Assembly: GCF_009498455.1 (NCBI RefSeq) | Contig: NZ_CP045644.1 | Span: 2,077,001 to 2,141,000, forward strand | Source: Variovorax paradoxus | Lineage (GTDB): Bacteria; Pseudomonadota; Gammaproteobacteria; Burkholderiales; Burkholderiaceae_C | Direction: 5' to 3' | DNA length: 64,000 bases | Shown: piece after piece, positions 51,936-60,483 of the stretch | Layout: each line of letters opens with the position of its first letter | How positions within the stretch are numbered: the stretch's first letter is position 1 | Program-made: the position numbers and the translations under genes | Notes under the pieces: model-generated | What the model was told of the DNA's origin: nothing | Database searches by the model: none | Seen by the model: only the letters and a program-made list of their open reading frames with translations

Positions 51936-52892
51936 TCAGTTCACGCGGTGGACCACGAGGTCGGCCAGCTGGCCGAGACGATCGGCACGTGCGCCGAAGG
52001 GCGCCAGCGCCGCATGGGCGCGCGCGTTCAGCGTGCGGGCCAGGGCGCGCGAGGCTTCGAGGCCGAGCATCGATACGCAGGTCGGCTTGTCGTCGTAGGC
52101 GTCCTTGCCTGCGGTCTTGCCGAGCGTGGCCGTGTCGGCGGTCGCGTCGAGGATGTCGTCGACGACCTGGAAGGCCAGGCCGACGGCGCTGCTGTAGCTG
52201 TCGAGCGCGCGGTACACCCCGGCGTTCGCCGGCGAATCGGCTGCGCCGCACAACGCCCCCATGCGCACCGCCGCGCGGATCAGCGCGCCGGTCTTCATGC
52301 GGTGCATCTGTTCGAGCGCGGGCTGGCTCAGCGAGCGGCCCGCGCTTTGCAGGTCGATGGCCTGACCGCCCACGAGTTGGCGCGAGCCGGCGGCCTCCGC
52401 CAGCTCGCGCACCAGCGCGATGCGCCGCTCGGCCGGCAGCGGCAGCTCGCTCAGCGTGAGGAAGGCCTGCGCCTGCAGCGCATCGCCCACGAGGATGGCC
52501 GTGGCCTCGTCGTAGGCCACGTGCACGGTCGGCTTGCCGCGGCGCAAGTCGTCGTCATCCATCGCGGGCAGGTCGTCGTGCACGAGCGAGTAGACGTGGA
52601 TCATTTCGATCGCGGCGCCTGTGGCGTCGAGGGCGTCGGGCGGTGCGTCCGCCAGGGCGCCCGCGGCCTGGCACAGCAGCGGGCGGATGCGCTTGCCGCC
52701 GCCGAGTGCGGCGTAGCGCAAGGCCTCGTGCAGGCGCGAGGGGAGGGTGTCGTGAGGTGGAAGATGCGTGTCCAGCGCAGCTTCGGTGCGGGAGACCGCA
52801 CCCTGCATCCATGCGGCGAAGGTGTCGACCGGTTCGAGGTCCGGGGCCAGGACAGCGAATGCTTCGCCTTGCAGCGGGGTGTCGGTGTTCAT
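51936..52892 (-). CDS. ispA: Farnesyl diphosphate synthase (polyprenyl synthetase)
   Basis: A 318-residue prenyl synthase. The first Asp-rich motif is [10 protein letters not shown] (bacterial FPPS with the two-residue insert), preceded by the small-pocket residues of YSLVHDD; the second is FQVVDDILD. It lacks features of longer-chain synthases, so FPP (C15) is the probable product. It sits between a Rieske oxygenase gene and ispH in the operon, supplying substrate for the methyltransferases and terpene synthases. Confidence 0.93.
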   Translation of the reverse strand: MNTDTPLQGEAFAVLAPDLEPVDTFAAWMQGAVSRTEAALDTHLPPHDTLPSRLHEALRYAALGGGKRIRPLLCQAAGALADAPPDALDATGAAIEMIHVYSLVHDDLPAMDDDDLRRGKPTVHVAYDEATAILVGDALQAQAFLTLSELPLPAERRIALVRELAEAAGSRQLVGGQAIDLQSAGRSLSQPALEQMHRMKTGALIRAAVRMGALCGAADSPANAGVYRALDSYSSAVGLAFQVVDDILDATADTATLGKTAGKDAYDDKPTCVSMLGLEASRALARTLNARAHAALAPFGARADRLGQLADLVVHRVN

Positions 52893-52926
52893 TGCAGCTT
52901 TCCGGAAGGTCGTCTGGCGGGGGCGG

Positions 52927-54063
52927 TCATGCGCGCTTGCGTTCTTCCGCAGCGGGTGCGGGGCGGCCGGTCGCTTCGGGATCGTCCAGCAGGCCGCCGG
53001 GGTAGAACTGGGAGGCCCAGCGCCGATGGACGACGAGGGTCTTGTCGCCTGCCGTCAGTCGAGGATGCCGCAGGAAGCTCTTGGCATTCCATATCGGGAA
53101 GTCCGGCTCGATGAACCATCGCATCCAGCGACTGGCAAGTGGCGCAAGCACGGCATAGATCGCGGTCTTCAACAGCGGCAGCCGCTGGTTGACCCAGGCG
53201 ATGCGCAGCCGGTCCGCCACCGCCAGCTTCCATTTCAACGGCGCGATCTGGGTGAAGTAGACGGGGGTCTGGAGACTGATCCCGAGGTCGGGCATTTCGA
53301 ATGCACCGATGACATAGCCGACGCCGTAGTTCGTGAACTTGCCGCAGAAACGCAGCCCCTTCCAGCGCGCCGAGATCGAGGTTTCGAAGGTGCAGCCGTC
53401 GATCCGGTGGGACATGTGCAAATCGGTGAGACCGTGGAGCCAGCCGAAGTGGACGAGGTCCACGCCGTTCTCCACCGCGTCGTGCGCGTAGCCGCCGAGT
53501 TCCCGGTGGATGTAGCAGGCCGACGAAAAGCCGTCCAGGTCGTGCGCCGGCACGTCCCATGTGGGTGGCCGGCCGGCATGGTCGACCCACACCAGGATGG
53601 CGCCGTTCACCTCTTTCGTGTGGCGGGCCGTCAAGGCGGCGCGGGGCGGTCTTTCGCCATGCCCGGTGCGCACGCAGCCGCCGTCGGGCCCGTAGGCCAG
53701 CCCATGCAGCGGGCACACCAGGTTCTCTCCGTCGACCTTGCCCCCGTGGCCCAGGTGCGCACCCAGGTGCGGGCAGTAGGGTTCGATCACGCGGGCCAGC
53801 CCTGCTTGCGTCCGGTACAGGACCAGCTCCTGTCCCATGAATGGCACCGTGAGGACCTGGCCGGGCCGGAGTTCATCGGCGAAGCACCCCAGGAACCATC
53901 CTTCGGCGTAAGGCAACGGGCGGCGCATTTGCCCCACCGTGCTGCGGAACTGCAGGCTGACGGTCTGCACCGGCTGGCTGCAGATTGCGGCAGGACCCGG
54001 GGCGATGTCGATCGTCGCCTGGAAAGACGCATCGTTCGTGCGCGGCATCGACGGTGGGTTCAT
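52927..54063 (-). CDS. Rieske non-heme iron oxygenase, second in the terpene operon
   Basis: A 378-residue oxygenase component. The Rieske centre ligands are C97, H99, C117 and H120 (YCPHLGAHLGHGG, VCPLHGLAYG). The mononuclear iron site is ENGVDLVHFGWLHG (D202 bridge, H205, H210). The type resembles KshA/DAF-36-like steroid oxygenases more than ring-hydroxylating dioxygenases. It overlaps the upstream terpene synthase gene by four bases. Likely to hydroxylate or desaturate a terpenoid. No ferredoxin or reductase gene lies in the operon. Confidence 0.9.
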   Translation of the reverse strand: MNPPSMPRTNDASFQATIDIAPGPAAICSQPVQTVSLQFRSTVGQMRRPLPYAEGWFLGCFADELRPGQVLTVPFMGQELVLYRTQAGLARVIEPYCPHLGAHLGHGGKVDGENLVCPLHGLAYGPDGGCVRTGHGERPPRAALTARHTKEVNGAILVWVDHAGRPPTWDVPAHDLDGFSSACYIHRELGGYAHDAVENGVDLVHFGWLHGLTDLHMSHRIDGCTFETSISARWKGLRFCGKFTNYGVGYVIGAFEMPDLGISLQTPVYFTQIAPLKWKLAVADRLRIAWVNQRLPLLKTAIYAVLAPLASRWMRWFIEPDFPIWNAKSFLRHPRLTAGDKTLVVHRRWASQFYPGGLLDDPEATGRPAPAAEERKRA

Positions 54064-55172
54064 GGAAGTGCTCCCGCCGTCGCAGGGGCACGAACGGCCG
54101 GTTCGACCCCACGGCGGACATCCCGGGGTGCCGGGTCATGGACCCACCACCAGGCAATGCTGGAGATGGTGCGGGCAGTGCGTGGCGATGCCGCGTGCGC
54201 GGCCGCGGGCGTTTCCGACGGGGCCTCGGCGGGCGCAGCTTCCTGGACGTAGCGTTCGGACCCGTGACACCAATCGAAGGTGGCCCTGACGATATGGCCC
54301 AGGCACTGCAGGTGGCGCTGGAGCGCGGGCGATGGGTGGGTGAGCAGTTCCGTGCGCAGGCTCAGGAAGAGCTGCATGATTTCCATGTACATCGCGACGG
54401 CCCGAGCGGCGGCCAAGGCCGGCGTGCATTGGTCTTCGTGCTGGATCACGCTGACCAGGTTGTGCGCACCCTGCTCACGGGCGACTTCCTTCTCGTACGA
54501 CACGATGTCAGCGCTCCACGTGGCCAGTGTGAGCGCCATCTCGGTGAGCGCCTTGACGCGGCGGTCCTCCAGCATGTCGACAGGGACGGCATAGCCCTGC
54601 GCGATCGCGGCCAGCGTGGGAAAGGCCAGGCCGCCTCCGCTGTACAGGCGCAAGAGTGCATAGTCGTCCAGCGAGGGTACATGCCCCGTCGCCACGTTGC
54701 CCGCCTTCCACGTTTCGGCAAAGAACCACCCTTTCATCGCTGCCAGCCACTGGGCCATCTGGTCGGCGCTGGCGTGCGTCTGCAGGCGGCGCCGGATGTC
54801 GCACATGGCCGCGGCGTAGCGGTCCTTGAACTGCGCGCCGTCTTCCGGCGTCTCGATCGCGCGGTGGATCATTGCCAGCGTGCCTGCCAGCCGGCCGGGT
54901 TGACGGCTGAGCGGACCCTCGTCGCAGTACTCGTCGTCGAACGAGACGTTCCAGATGAAGAAGTCGGACAGGATCTGCAGGGTCTGCGCCGTCGCGTCGG
55001 GCACGATGCGCGCCGCGAGTTCGCCGCAGCCCGAGCGCGCCATCCGCTCGCGTTCGGTGTCGTCGATGCACAGGGCGAAGCGGCGCATCCAGGCGACCGA
55101 CTGCGCATCGGCGTGCGCGGCCTCCGGATGGATGGCACTGGGAATGGGGCACTCGAAGTAGGGCAGCTTCAT
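54060..55172 (-). CDS. Class I terpene synthase 3 (altered NSE motif)
   Basis: A 370-residue terpene cyclase. The Asp-rich motif is SFDDEYCDEG (D79, D80, with D84/E85). The pyrophosphate sensor Arg is R175, and the C-terminal RY pair is R307-Y308 (CHGSERY). The NSE triad position reads A221-D-I-V-S225-Y-E-K-E229: the metal-binding Asn is replaced by Ala. The start is the ATG at 55172 (MKLPYFECPIPSAIHPEAAH). It may still work with a neighbouring Asp, or have altered or lost activity. Confidence 0.9.
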   Translation of the reverse strand: MKLPYFECPIPSAIHPEAAHADAQSVAWMRRFALCIDDTERERMARSGCGELAARIVPDATAQTLQILSDFFIWNVSFDDEYCDEGPLSRQPGRLAGTLAMIHRAIETPEDGAQFKDRYAAAMCDIRRRLQTHASADQMAQWLAAMKGWFFAETWKAGNVATGHVPSLDDYALLRLYSGGGLAFPTLAAIAQGYAVPVDMLEDRRVKALTEMALTLATWSADIVSYEKEVAREQGAHNLVSVIQHEDQCTPALAAARAVAMYMEIMQLFLSLRTELLTHPSPALQRHLQCLGHIVRATFDWCHGSERYVQEAAPAEAPSETPAAAHAASPRTARTISSIAWWWVHDPAPRDVRRGVEPAVRAPATAGALP

Positions 55173-55182
55173 GACGCTGCCC

Positions 55183-56247
55183 TTACGACACGTAGACCGA
55201 CCCCGTCGGTGTCTGCTGCGGAACACCAGCGCCCACCATCTTGTCGCCGAACGCCAGGGCGACGTCCACGTGCCGCATGGGCAGTCCGTTCCAGAGGTGT
55301 CCGTGCCCGCCGTAGCGCGGCGACTCGATGTGCCACTGCAGCGTGCCGGCCACCATCAGGAGGTAGGTGTCCAGATAACGATGCAGGCGCTCGCCCAGTG
55401 GATGCTGGGCGTAGCGATCGTGCAGTTTCTCGATCCGCCCTGCGAGCTCCGCGTACATCCCTTCCAGCATCTCGCAGACGGCGGTGATGGCCTGCTGGGC
55501 GTCGAGACCGCGGGTGTTGCGCATGATGCGCACCGCACTGACGCTGTCCTCGGTGAAGTACTCGGCGGCGTAGGAGTACACGTCGTTCGTGATGGCGCAG
55601 TGCCAGCCCACCAGGTCCACCGCGCGCTTCAGGTCGGGGTCGTCGATCACGTCGGACACGTCGATGTCCTGCACGTACTCGATGGCCGCGATGTACGCCT
55701 GCATGCCGCTGGACATCAGGCGCACCTGCAGGAAACTGTCCATGTCCTCATTGAGCCAGTTGTCGCGAAAGGCGTTCTCCACCTTGAGGTGCTGCATCCA
55801 GCGGGTCCAGCGACCGCGCAGCCGCTGGTAGACCGCTTCGCTGGGGGCATTGCGACGGATGGTCTGCCACAGCGCATCCATGACGCGCGCATCGTGGGCG
55901 TCCGGGTCTTCGGCGATGATTTTTTCGCATCGGACCGGATCACTGATCGTCAGGTCGTCGCACTGGAAGATCAGGGTCAGGATGGATGCATGGTGCGCAA
56001 TCCGCTCCGGGATGCCGTCGGGGAATACGGCGGCGTCGTAAAGCGAATCCATGCGTTCGATGGCACCGTGCAGGCTGCCCGGCTCCGGCTTGCCATAGTT
56101 CTCGTACAGCCATTCCGCGTGCAGCCGCTTGATGACCGGGTAGTAGGTGTGGATGCGCGGCCGGATGACACTCAGCATCTCCGGGATCACGAACTTGGGA
56201 GGAAGCTCCAGGTCTGCGGAAGTTCGGCTGTCGACGATGGCGTTCAT
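55183..56247 (-). CDS. Class I terpene synthase 2
   Basis: A 354-residue terpene cyclase of the bacterial type. The Asp-rich motif is IFQCDDLTISD (D97, D98, D103). The NSE triad is intact (N221, S225, E229 in TNDVYSYAAEY), R176 is the likely diphosphate sensor, and R311-Y312 closes the active site (HIESPRYGG). N-terminal PPKFVIPEMLSVIRPRIHTY. It lies 10 bases after the next synthase's start region in a tight array. Product unknown. Confidence 0.92.
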   Translation of the reverse strand: MNAIVDSRTSADLELPPKFVIPEMLSVIRPRIHTYYPVIKRLHAEWLYENYGKPEPGSLHGAIERMDSLYDAAVFPDGIPERIAHHASILTLIFQCDDLTISDPVRCEKIIAEDPDAHDARVMDALWQTIRRNAPSEAVYQRLRGRWTRWMQHLKVENAFRDNWLNEDMDSFLQVRLMSSGMQAYIAAIEYVQDIDVSDVIDDPDLKRAVDLVGWHCAITNDVYSYAAEYFTEDSVSAVRIMRNTRGLDAQQAITAVCEMLEGMYAELAGRIEKLHDRYAQHPLGERLHRYLDTYLLMVAGTLQWHIESPRYGGHGHLWNGLPMRHVDVALAFGDKMVGAGVPQQTPTGSVYVS

Positions 56248-56329
56248 GCATCTGCTCCTGTGAAATGGATCTCGAAGCGCGTGGTGTCGCAGTTCGCGGC
56301 TTCGTGTGTGGGGCCCGTGTTGCGCAGGG

Positions 56330-57409
56330 TCAGGCGGCGCGTGCGTCGGCCGCCGCGATGTCGTCCAGCGTGGGTGCTGCCGCGATGGTCACTTCGCCGG
56401 AAACGAAGCGCTGGTCCGAGAGGTGGTAGCGCCGCGTGATGACGCACCACTCCGCGTTGCCTGAGCTGATGTATTCCAGCTCGCCCACGTAGGCGCGCAC
56501 GTCGGGGCGCTGTCCGAGCGGTCCGGCGAGCACCTCGTCGCGAGACCGGATCAACGTCTGCTCGTTGCGCGCACAAAGCTCGGCCAGGCGGTAGACCGCC
56601 GCCTGGAGGTCCAGGCCTTCCTCGCGCATCAGCACCCACATGGCGTTGAGCGAGTCCTGCGCCGGCACCTCCTTGCGGAAGGAGAAGAAGTCGTTCACCA
56701 GGATCACCGCGTCCATGGCTGCCGTGCGGACCGCCCGCAGTGACGCGTCTTCGGCCAGCGCATCGGTCATGTCCACGTCCAGGGCGTATTCGGTCAGCAT
56801 GGCCAGGTACTCGCCGAACGCGTTGTCGCGGCGCAGGTCCATGTAGGCCGGCAGTGTCAGCGTGCCCATCTGGTAGGCCAGCGGATCGGCCATGCGGACC
56901 AACTGGCTGCGGATGCCGGCCTTCATGCGCTCCCAGACGCGGGGCTTTGTCGCCAACTGCGCCTTGATGGTCGGCAGCGTGTCGAACAGGAGCCGCGGCA
57001 ACGGCGCGTCGGCGGGGGGCTGGATGCCTTCCAGGGCGTCGAGGTAACGATGCAGCAGCGCATCACGGGGGCGCTGGTCGGCGCTCAGCTCCAGGGGCGT
57101 GAAGGCGTCGTCCATCAAGGTCCCCGCATTCATCATGCGCATGATGGAATAGATGCGGTCCGGTTTCGCGTGCGGATAGCACAGGCCACCGTAAGCCGGG
57201 ACGCGTTGCCCAAGGTAGGTGGCCGTGGCCTTCTCGCTGCGGAAGTGCGCCAGCACATAGGGTCGATCGTCCAGCGCCAGCTGCGCTTCGACGGCGTCGT
57301 TCCGGGGATGCCAGAGGGGCTTGAGCACGAGGCCGGGGTCGGGAAGATGCACCTTGCTGCCCAGCTTGGGCATCTGGACCATGGTGGGGGTGGGCGTTGG
57401 GTTGACCAT
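56330..57409 (-). CDS. Class I terpene synthase 1
   Basis: A 359-residue terpene cyclase. The Asp-rich motif is GTLMDDAFTPLE (D100, D101, E107). The NSE triad is LVNDFFSFRKE (N239, S243, E247), R193/R194 lie at the sensor position, and R327-Y328 end the domain (WCVITRRYHL). It begins MVNPTPTPTMVQMPKLGSKV. It shares little sequence with the other two synthases beyond motifs, so the three probably make different products or act on different substrates. Confidence 0.92.
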   Translation of the reverse strand: MVNPTPTPTMVQMPKLGSKVHLPDPGLVLKPLWHPRNDAVEAQLALDDRPYVLAHFRSEKATATYLGQRVPAYGGLCYPHAKPDRIYSIMRMMNAGTLMDDAFTPLELSADQRPRDALLHRYLDALEGIQPPADAPLPRLLFDTLPTIKAQLATKPRVWERMKAGIRSQLVRMADPLAYQMGTLTLPAYMDLRRDNAFGEYLAMLTEYALDVDMTDALAEDASLRAVRTAAMDAVILVNDFFSFRKEVPAQDSLNAMWVLMREEGLDLQAAVYRLAELCARNEQTLIRSRDEVLAGPLGQRPDVRAYVGELEYISSGNAEWCVITRRYHLSDQRFVSGEVTIAAAPTLDDIAAADARAA

Positions 57410-57417
57410 GAATCACC

Positions 57418-58515
57418 TCATTCGACAGAGGAACGGGCCGAGGCGGCAAAGCGGTCGAAATGCATGCTTTGCGCCTGTGGCGCGGCGGCGAACTTCAGCG
57501 GCGCGACCTCGTACGCCGGGGACGCCGCCGGATAGAACTGCGCGGCCCAGCGCCGGTAGGCCATGATGGGACCGTCGCCCGGCACCAGCCTCGGTTCCGG
57601 GTCGAAGCACTTGTGGTCCCAGATCCGCAGGTCCTTCATGTTTTCGCGATGGAACCAGTGCTGGAAAAACACGCGAAGCAGGCCGTAGAACGGAGCGCCG
57701 AGCGGGGCCGGCCAGCGGTCCAGCCATGCGAGATGAAAGACATGGCGCACCCTGAACACCCACCGCAGCGGGGCGATCGGCGTGAACATGGTCTGGGTGT
57801 AGGCCCGCAGGCCCAGGCGGGGAAACTGCACCATCACCGAGTTGCACCCCAGGCCCAGCCATGTGGCCTGGAAGTGGAAGGACTGGTTGCCCACCTTCTG
57901 CTTGAACGCGCATTCCATCCGGGGGCCGTCGGTGAGCAGCGGACCTTGCTCGACGTCCTTGAAGCCGTGAACGGCCGAGAAATGCGCCACGTCGGCGAGG
58001 TTTTCCGCCACGTCCTGGATGTAGCCGCCCAGCTCGAAGCTGCTGGAGATCGGATGACCGAAGCTGTGCAGATCGATCTCGGGGAATTCCCAATCGGGCG
58101 GACGCCCCTCGCTGTCGCGCCAGACGAAGACGGCGCCGTTCCATTCGCGTACCGGCCATGTACTGAGCATGGGCGCGCGTATCGGGCGCTCGCCCTCCGG
58201 ACGCACGCACCGGCCATCGGGCGCGTACTTCAGGCCATGGAACGGGCAGACCAGGTTCTCTCCCTCAACCCTGCCGCCATGTCCGAGATGCGCCCCCATG
58301 TGCGGGCAATAGGGGTTGACGACCTTCAAGGCCCCGAGCTGCGTCCGATAGACGACGAGTTCACCGCCCATGAACGGAACGAGGCGCACCGTGCCGGCCT
58401 TGACATCGTGGCTGAAGCACAGCGCAAACCATCCGTTCGGGTAGGGCAGCGGGCGCCGCATCTCGACGGCGGAGCGAGGCGCGTTCTCCGACACATTGGC
58501 ACGCATCTGATCCAT
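57418..58515 (-). CDS. Rieske non-heme iron oxygenase, first in the terpene operon
   Basis: A 365-residue paralogue of the oxygenase at 52927. Rieske ligands are C70, H72, C90 and H93 (YCPHMGAHLGHGG, VCPFHGLKYA); the iron site is ENLADVAHFSAVHG. The start MDQMRANVSENAPRSAVEM is used; a longer form would begin in a linker. N-termini of the two paralogues share MRRPLPY..GWF and VPFMG.ELV.YRTQ. It probably acts on the terpene product together with or after the other enzyme. Confidence 0.9.
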   Translation of the reverse strand: MDQMRANVSENAPRSAVEMRRPLPYPNGWFALCFSHDVKAGTVRLVPFMGGELVVYRTQLGALKVVNPYCPHMGAHLGHGGRVEGENLVCPFHGLKYAPDGRCVRPEGERPIRAPMLSTWPVREWNGAVFVWRDSEGRPPDWEFPEIDLHSFGHPISSSFELGGYIQDVAENLADVAHFSAVHGFKDVEQGPLLTDGPRMECAFKQKVGNQSFHFQATWLGLGCNSVMVQFPRLGLRAYTQTMFTPIAPLRWVFRVRHVFHLAWLDRWPAPLGAPFYGLLRVFFQHWFHRENMKDLRIWDHKCFDPEPRLVPGDGPIMAYRRWAAQFYPAASPAYEVAPLKFAAAPQAQSMHFDRFAASARSSVE

Positions 58516-58561
58516 GACATGTCCTTGGGTGAGCGGTGGGGTCGAACAGGACGACGCCTGT

Positions 58562-59485
58562 TCAGGTCCGCCGCGCAATGAAGCTGAACGACGACGCCTT
58601 GTCCTTGCGCAGCGCGTCCGAGAAGCTCACGGCGATGTCGCGCAGCTCGGTGAACGTGGCGGTCTTGCTGGTCGGGTGGTGGGCGTCCAGGTTGTCCTTG
58701 ACCAGCCCGTACCAGCGGATCACCTCCGCGTTGGACGGCAGCACGCGCTGGTCGATGACCGCGAAGCCGTGGCGCTCGAGCACCCGCTTCACGCCGTCGG
58801 GCGTCTTGCGGTAGCCCGACGCGGCGCGGTCGACCTTGTCCGGAATGTGCGACTTGTAGGTCGACAGGTCCACCTTGTAGAGGCTTTCAGAAATGATGAC
58901 GGTGCCGCCGGTGCGCATGCGCGCCGACAGCGAAGCCATGGCCTGCTCCAGCACCTCGGGCGTGAAGTGGATGAGGCTGCCGCGCAGGATGGCCAGGTCG
59001 TACGGCACCTGCGGATCTGGCAGATCACCGATGTCCTTGGCGTTGCACTGGTACAGCCGCACGCGGTCTGCCAGACCCTCGTGCGCGATGAGTTCGCGCG
59101 CGCACTCCAACTGCGGCCGGCTCACGTTCACGCCGTCGATGCGCGCGCACTGCGGGTAGCGCTGCGCAATGAACTTCAGCACAGGACCCCAGCCGCAACC
59201 GATGTCGATCGCGCGGTGCACGGTGGCCGGCGAGAGGTCGGCGCCGGCCTGCTCGGCCAGCTCGAACTGGTGCTCCATGTGGCGCCGCCCGGAGGCGTCG
59301 AGCGGGAGGTCGTGCGGGTCCATCTTGTCGTCGAACACGCCGTACTGGTACCAGAGCTCGTTGCCGATCGCCTTGCGCCACTGGTCGGGCGTGTCGGCGT
59401 AGACCTGTTCGATCTTGTCCTGGTAGTGGTCGAGGCTGGGGCTGTGGATGACGTCGATGCCGACGGCTTGCGCGGATGCTTGCAT
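58562..59485 (-). CDS. SAM-dependent methyltransferase 2 (prenyl diphosphate C-methyltransferase candidate)
   Basis: A 307-residue class I methyltransferase. Motif I is [16 protein letters not shown], and motif post-I region is [18 protein letters not shown]. The segment [20 protein letters not shown] recalls the cyclopropane-synthase-like group to which sodorifen-pathway FPP methyltransferases and GPP 2-methyltransferases belong. It lies between methyltransferase 1 and the Rieske gene. C-methylation of FPP or a related substrate is inference from context. Confidence 0.82.
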   Translation of the reverse strand: MQASAQAVGIDVIHSPSLDHYQDKIEQVYADTPDQWRKAIGNELWYQYGVFDDKMDPHDLPLDASGRRHMEHQFELAEQAGADLSPATVHRAIDIGCGWGPVLKFIAQRYPQCARIDGVNVSRPQLECARELIAHEGLADRVRLYQCNAKDIGDLPDPQVPYDLAILRGSLIHFTPEVLEQAMASLSARMRTGGTVIISESLYKVDLSTYKSHIPDKVDRAASGYRKTPDGVKRVLERHGFAVIDQRVLPSNAEVIRWYGLVKDNLDAHHPTSKTATFTELRDIAVSFSDALRKDKASSFSFIARRT

Positions 59486-59512
59486 GGTGGGGGCTCTCCT
59501 TGTGGGCGAAGT

Positions 59513-60454
59513 TCAGAGGCGTCGTGCAATGACGCTGTAGGTCGAGAACTTGTTCTTGATGAGCGCGACCGAGAGGCTGACGGCCATCACGCGCAGTTCT
59601 TCCAGCGGCGCAGGAATGGCGTCGGGCGCGAAGTTCTTCTCGATGTTTTCTTTCACGTCGGTGAACCAGCGCGCCACGTCGATGTTGCGGGGCAGCACGC
59701 GCATGTCTTCGACGATGAAGCCGCTGTCTTCGAGCACGCGGCGGAAGTAGGCCGGCGTCTTGCGGTGCTTGCAGGCGAGGCGGTCGACCTCGTCCTCGAT
59801 GTCCGAGCGGTAGTTTTCCAGCGGGATGTTGTAGAGGTTGTCGGAGATGACGACCTTGGCGCCGGGCCGCATGCGCGCGGCGACCTGCTTCATCGAGCGT
59901 TCGTACAGGTCGTTGGGGAAGTGCGAGATGACGCCGCGAATGGTCACGAGGTCGTAGAGCGCGTCGGGGTTCGGCAGCAGGCCGACGTCCTGCGCGTCGC
60001 ACAGGTACAGGTTCACGCGGTCGCTCAGGTGCTGCTGGGCGTGGTAGCGGGCGCAGTGCGCGAGCTGCGTCTCGCTGATGTTGATGCCGTCGAGTTGCCG
60101 GCACTGCGGAAAGTGTTCCGCGAGGTAGCGCAGGCCAAAGCCCCAGCCGCAGCCCACGTCGAGGATGCGCCGGATGGGGAAAGGCGTGGGCTGGTCCAGG
60201 CCCGCGATCTCCATCTGCTGGTCGAAGTAGCGCAGGCCCGACTCGTTGAGCGAAATCGGCGGCACCGAACGCGGATCGTCGTAGACGCCGAACTGGAACA
60301 TCAGGTCCTCGCCGATGGCCTTGCGCCAGTCCTCGGGGTCGTCCTGGTAGGTGTACTCGACCTTGGCGTGGTACGGGTTGGCCTCGGCGCCCCGGATCAC
60401 TTGAAGCGAAGGCGGGGCGGGCGCATCGATGCGGCGTGCGGTGGCTGTGCTCAT
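59513..60454 (-). CDS. SAM-dependent methyltransferase 1 (prenyl diphosphate C-methyltransferase candidate)
   Basis: A 313-residue paralogue of the next gene. Motif I is [20 protein letters not shown]; the N-terminal [19 protein letters not shown] matches [18 protein letters not shown] of methyltransferase 2. It starts [20 protein letters not shown] at 60454. The pair is roughly 40-45% identical by eye, which suggests a duplication followed by specialisation, for example methylation at two positions. It is the second gene of the operon, right after dxs. Confidence 0.82.
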   Translation of the reverse strand: MSTATARRIDAPAPPSLQVIRGAEANPYHAKVEYTYQDDPEDWRKAIGEDLMFQFGVYDDPRSVPPISLNESGLRYFDQQMEIAGLDQPTPFPIRRILDVGCGWGFGLRYLAEHFPQCRQLDGINISETQLAHCARYHAQQHLSDRVNLYLCDAQDVGLLPNPDALYDLVTIRGVISHFPNDLYERSMKQVAARMRPGAKVVISDNLYNIPLENYRSDIEDEVDRLACKHRKTPAYFRRVLEDSGFIVEDMRVLPRNIDVARWFTDVKENIEKNFAPDAIPAPLEELRVMAVSLSVALIKNKFSTYSVIARRL

Positions 60455-60483
60455 CGGGTTCTCCTGTGCGGTAGCGGTGGGTT

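Noticed and set aside
54060..57409. 2-methylisoborneol or geosmin type pathway
   Set aside because: The cyclases lack the Pro-rich N-terminal extension of 2-MIB synthases and are single-domain, not the two-domain form of geosmin synthase; the presence of FPP synthase and Rieske oxygenases also differs.
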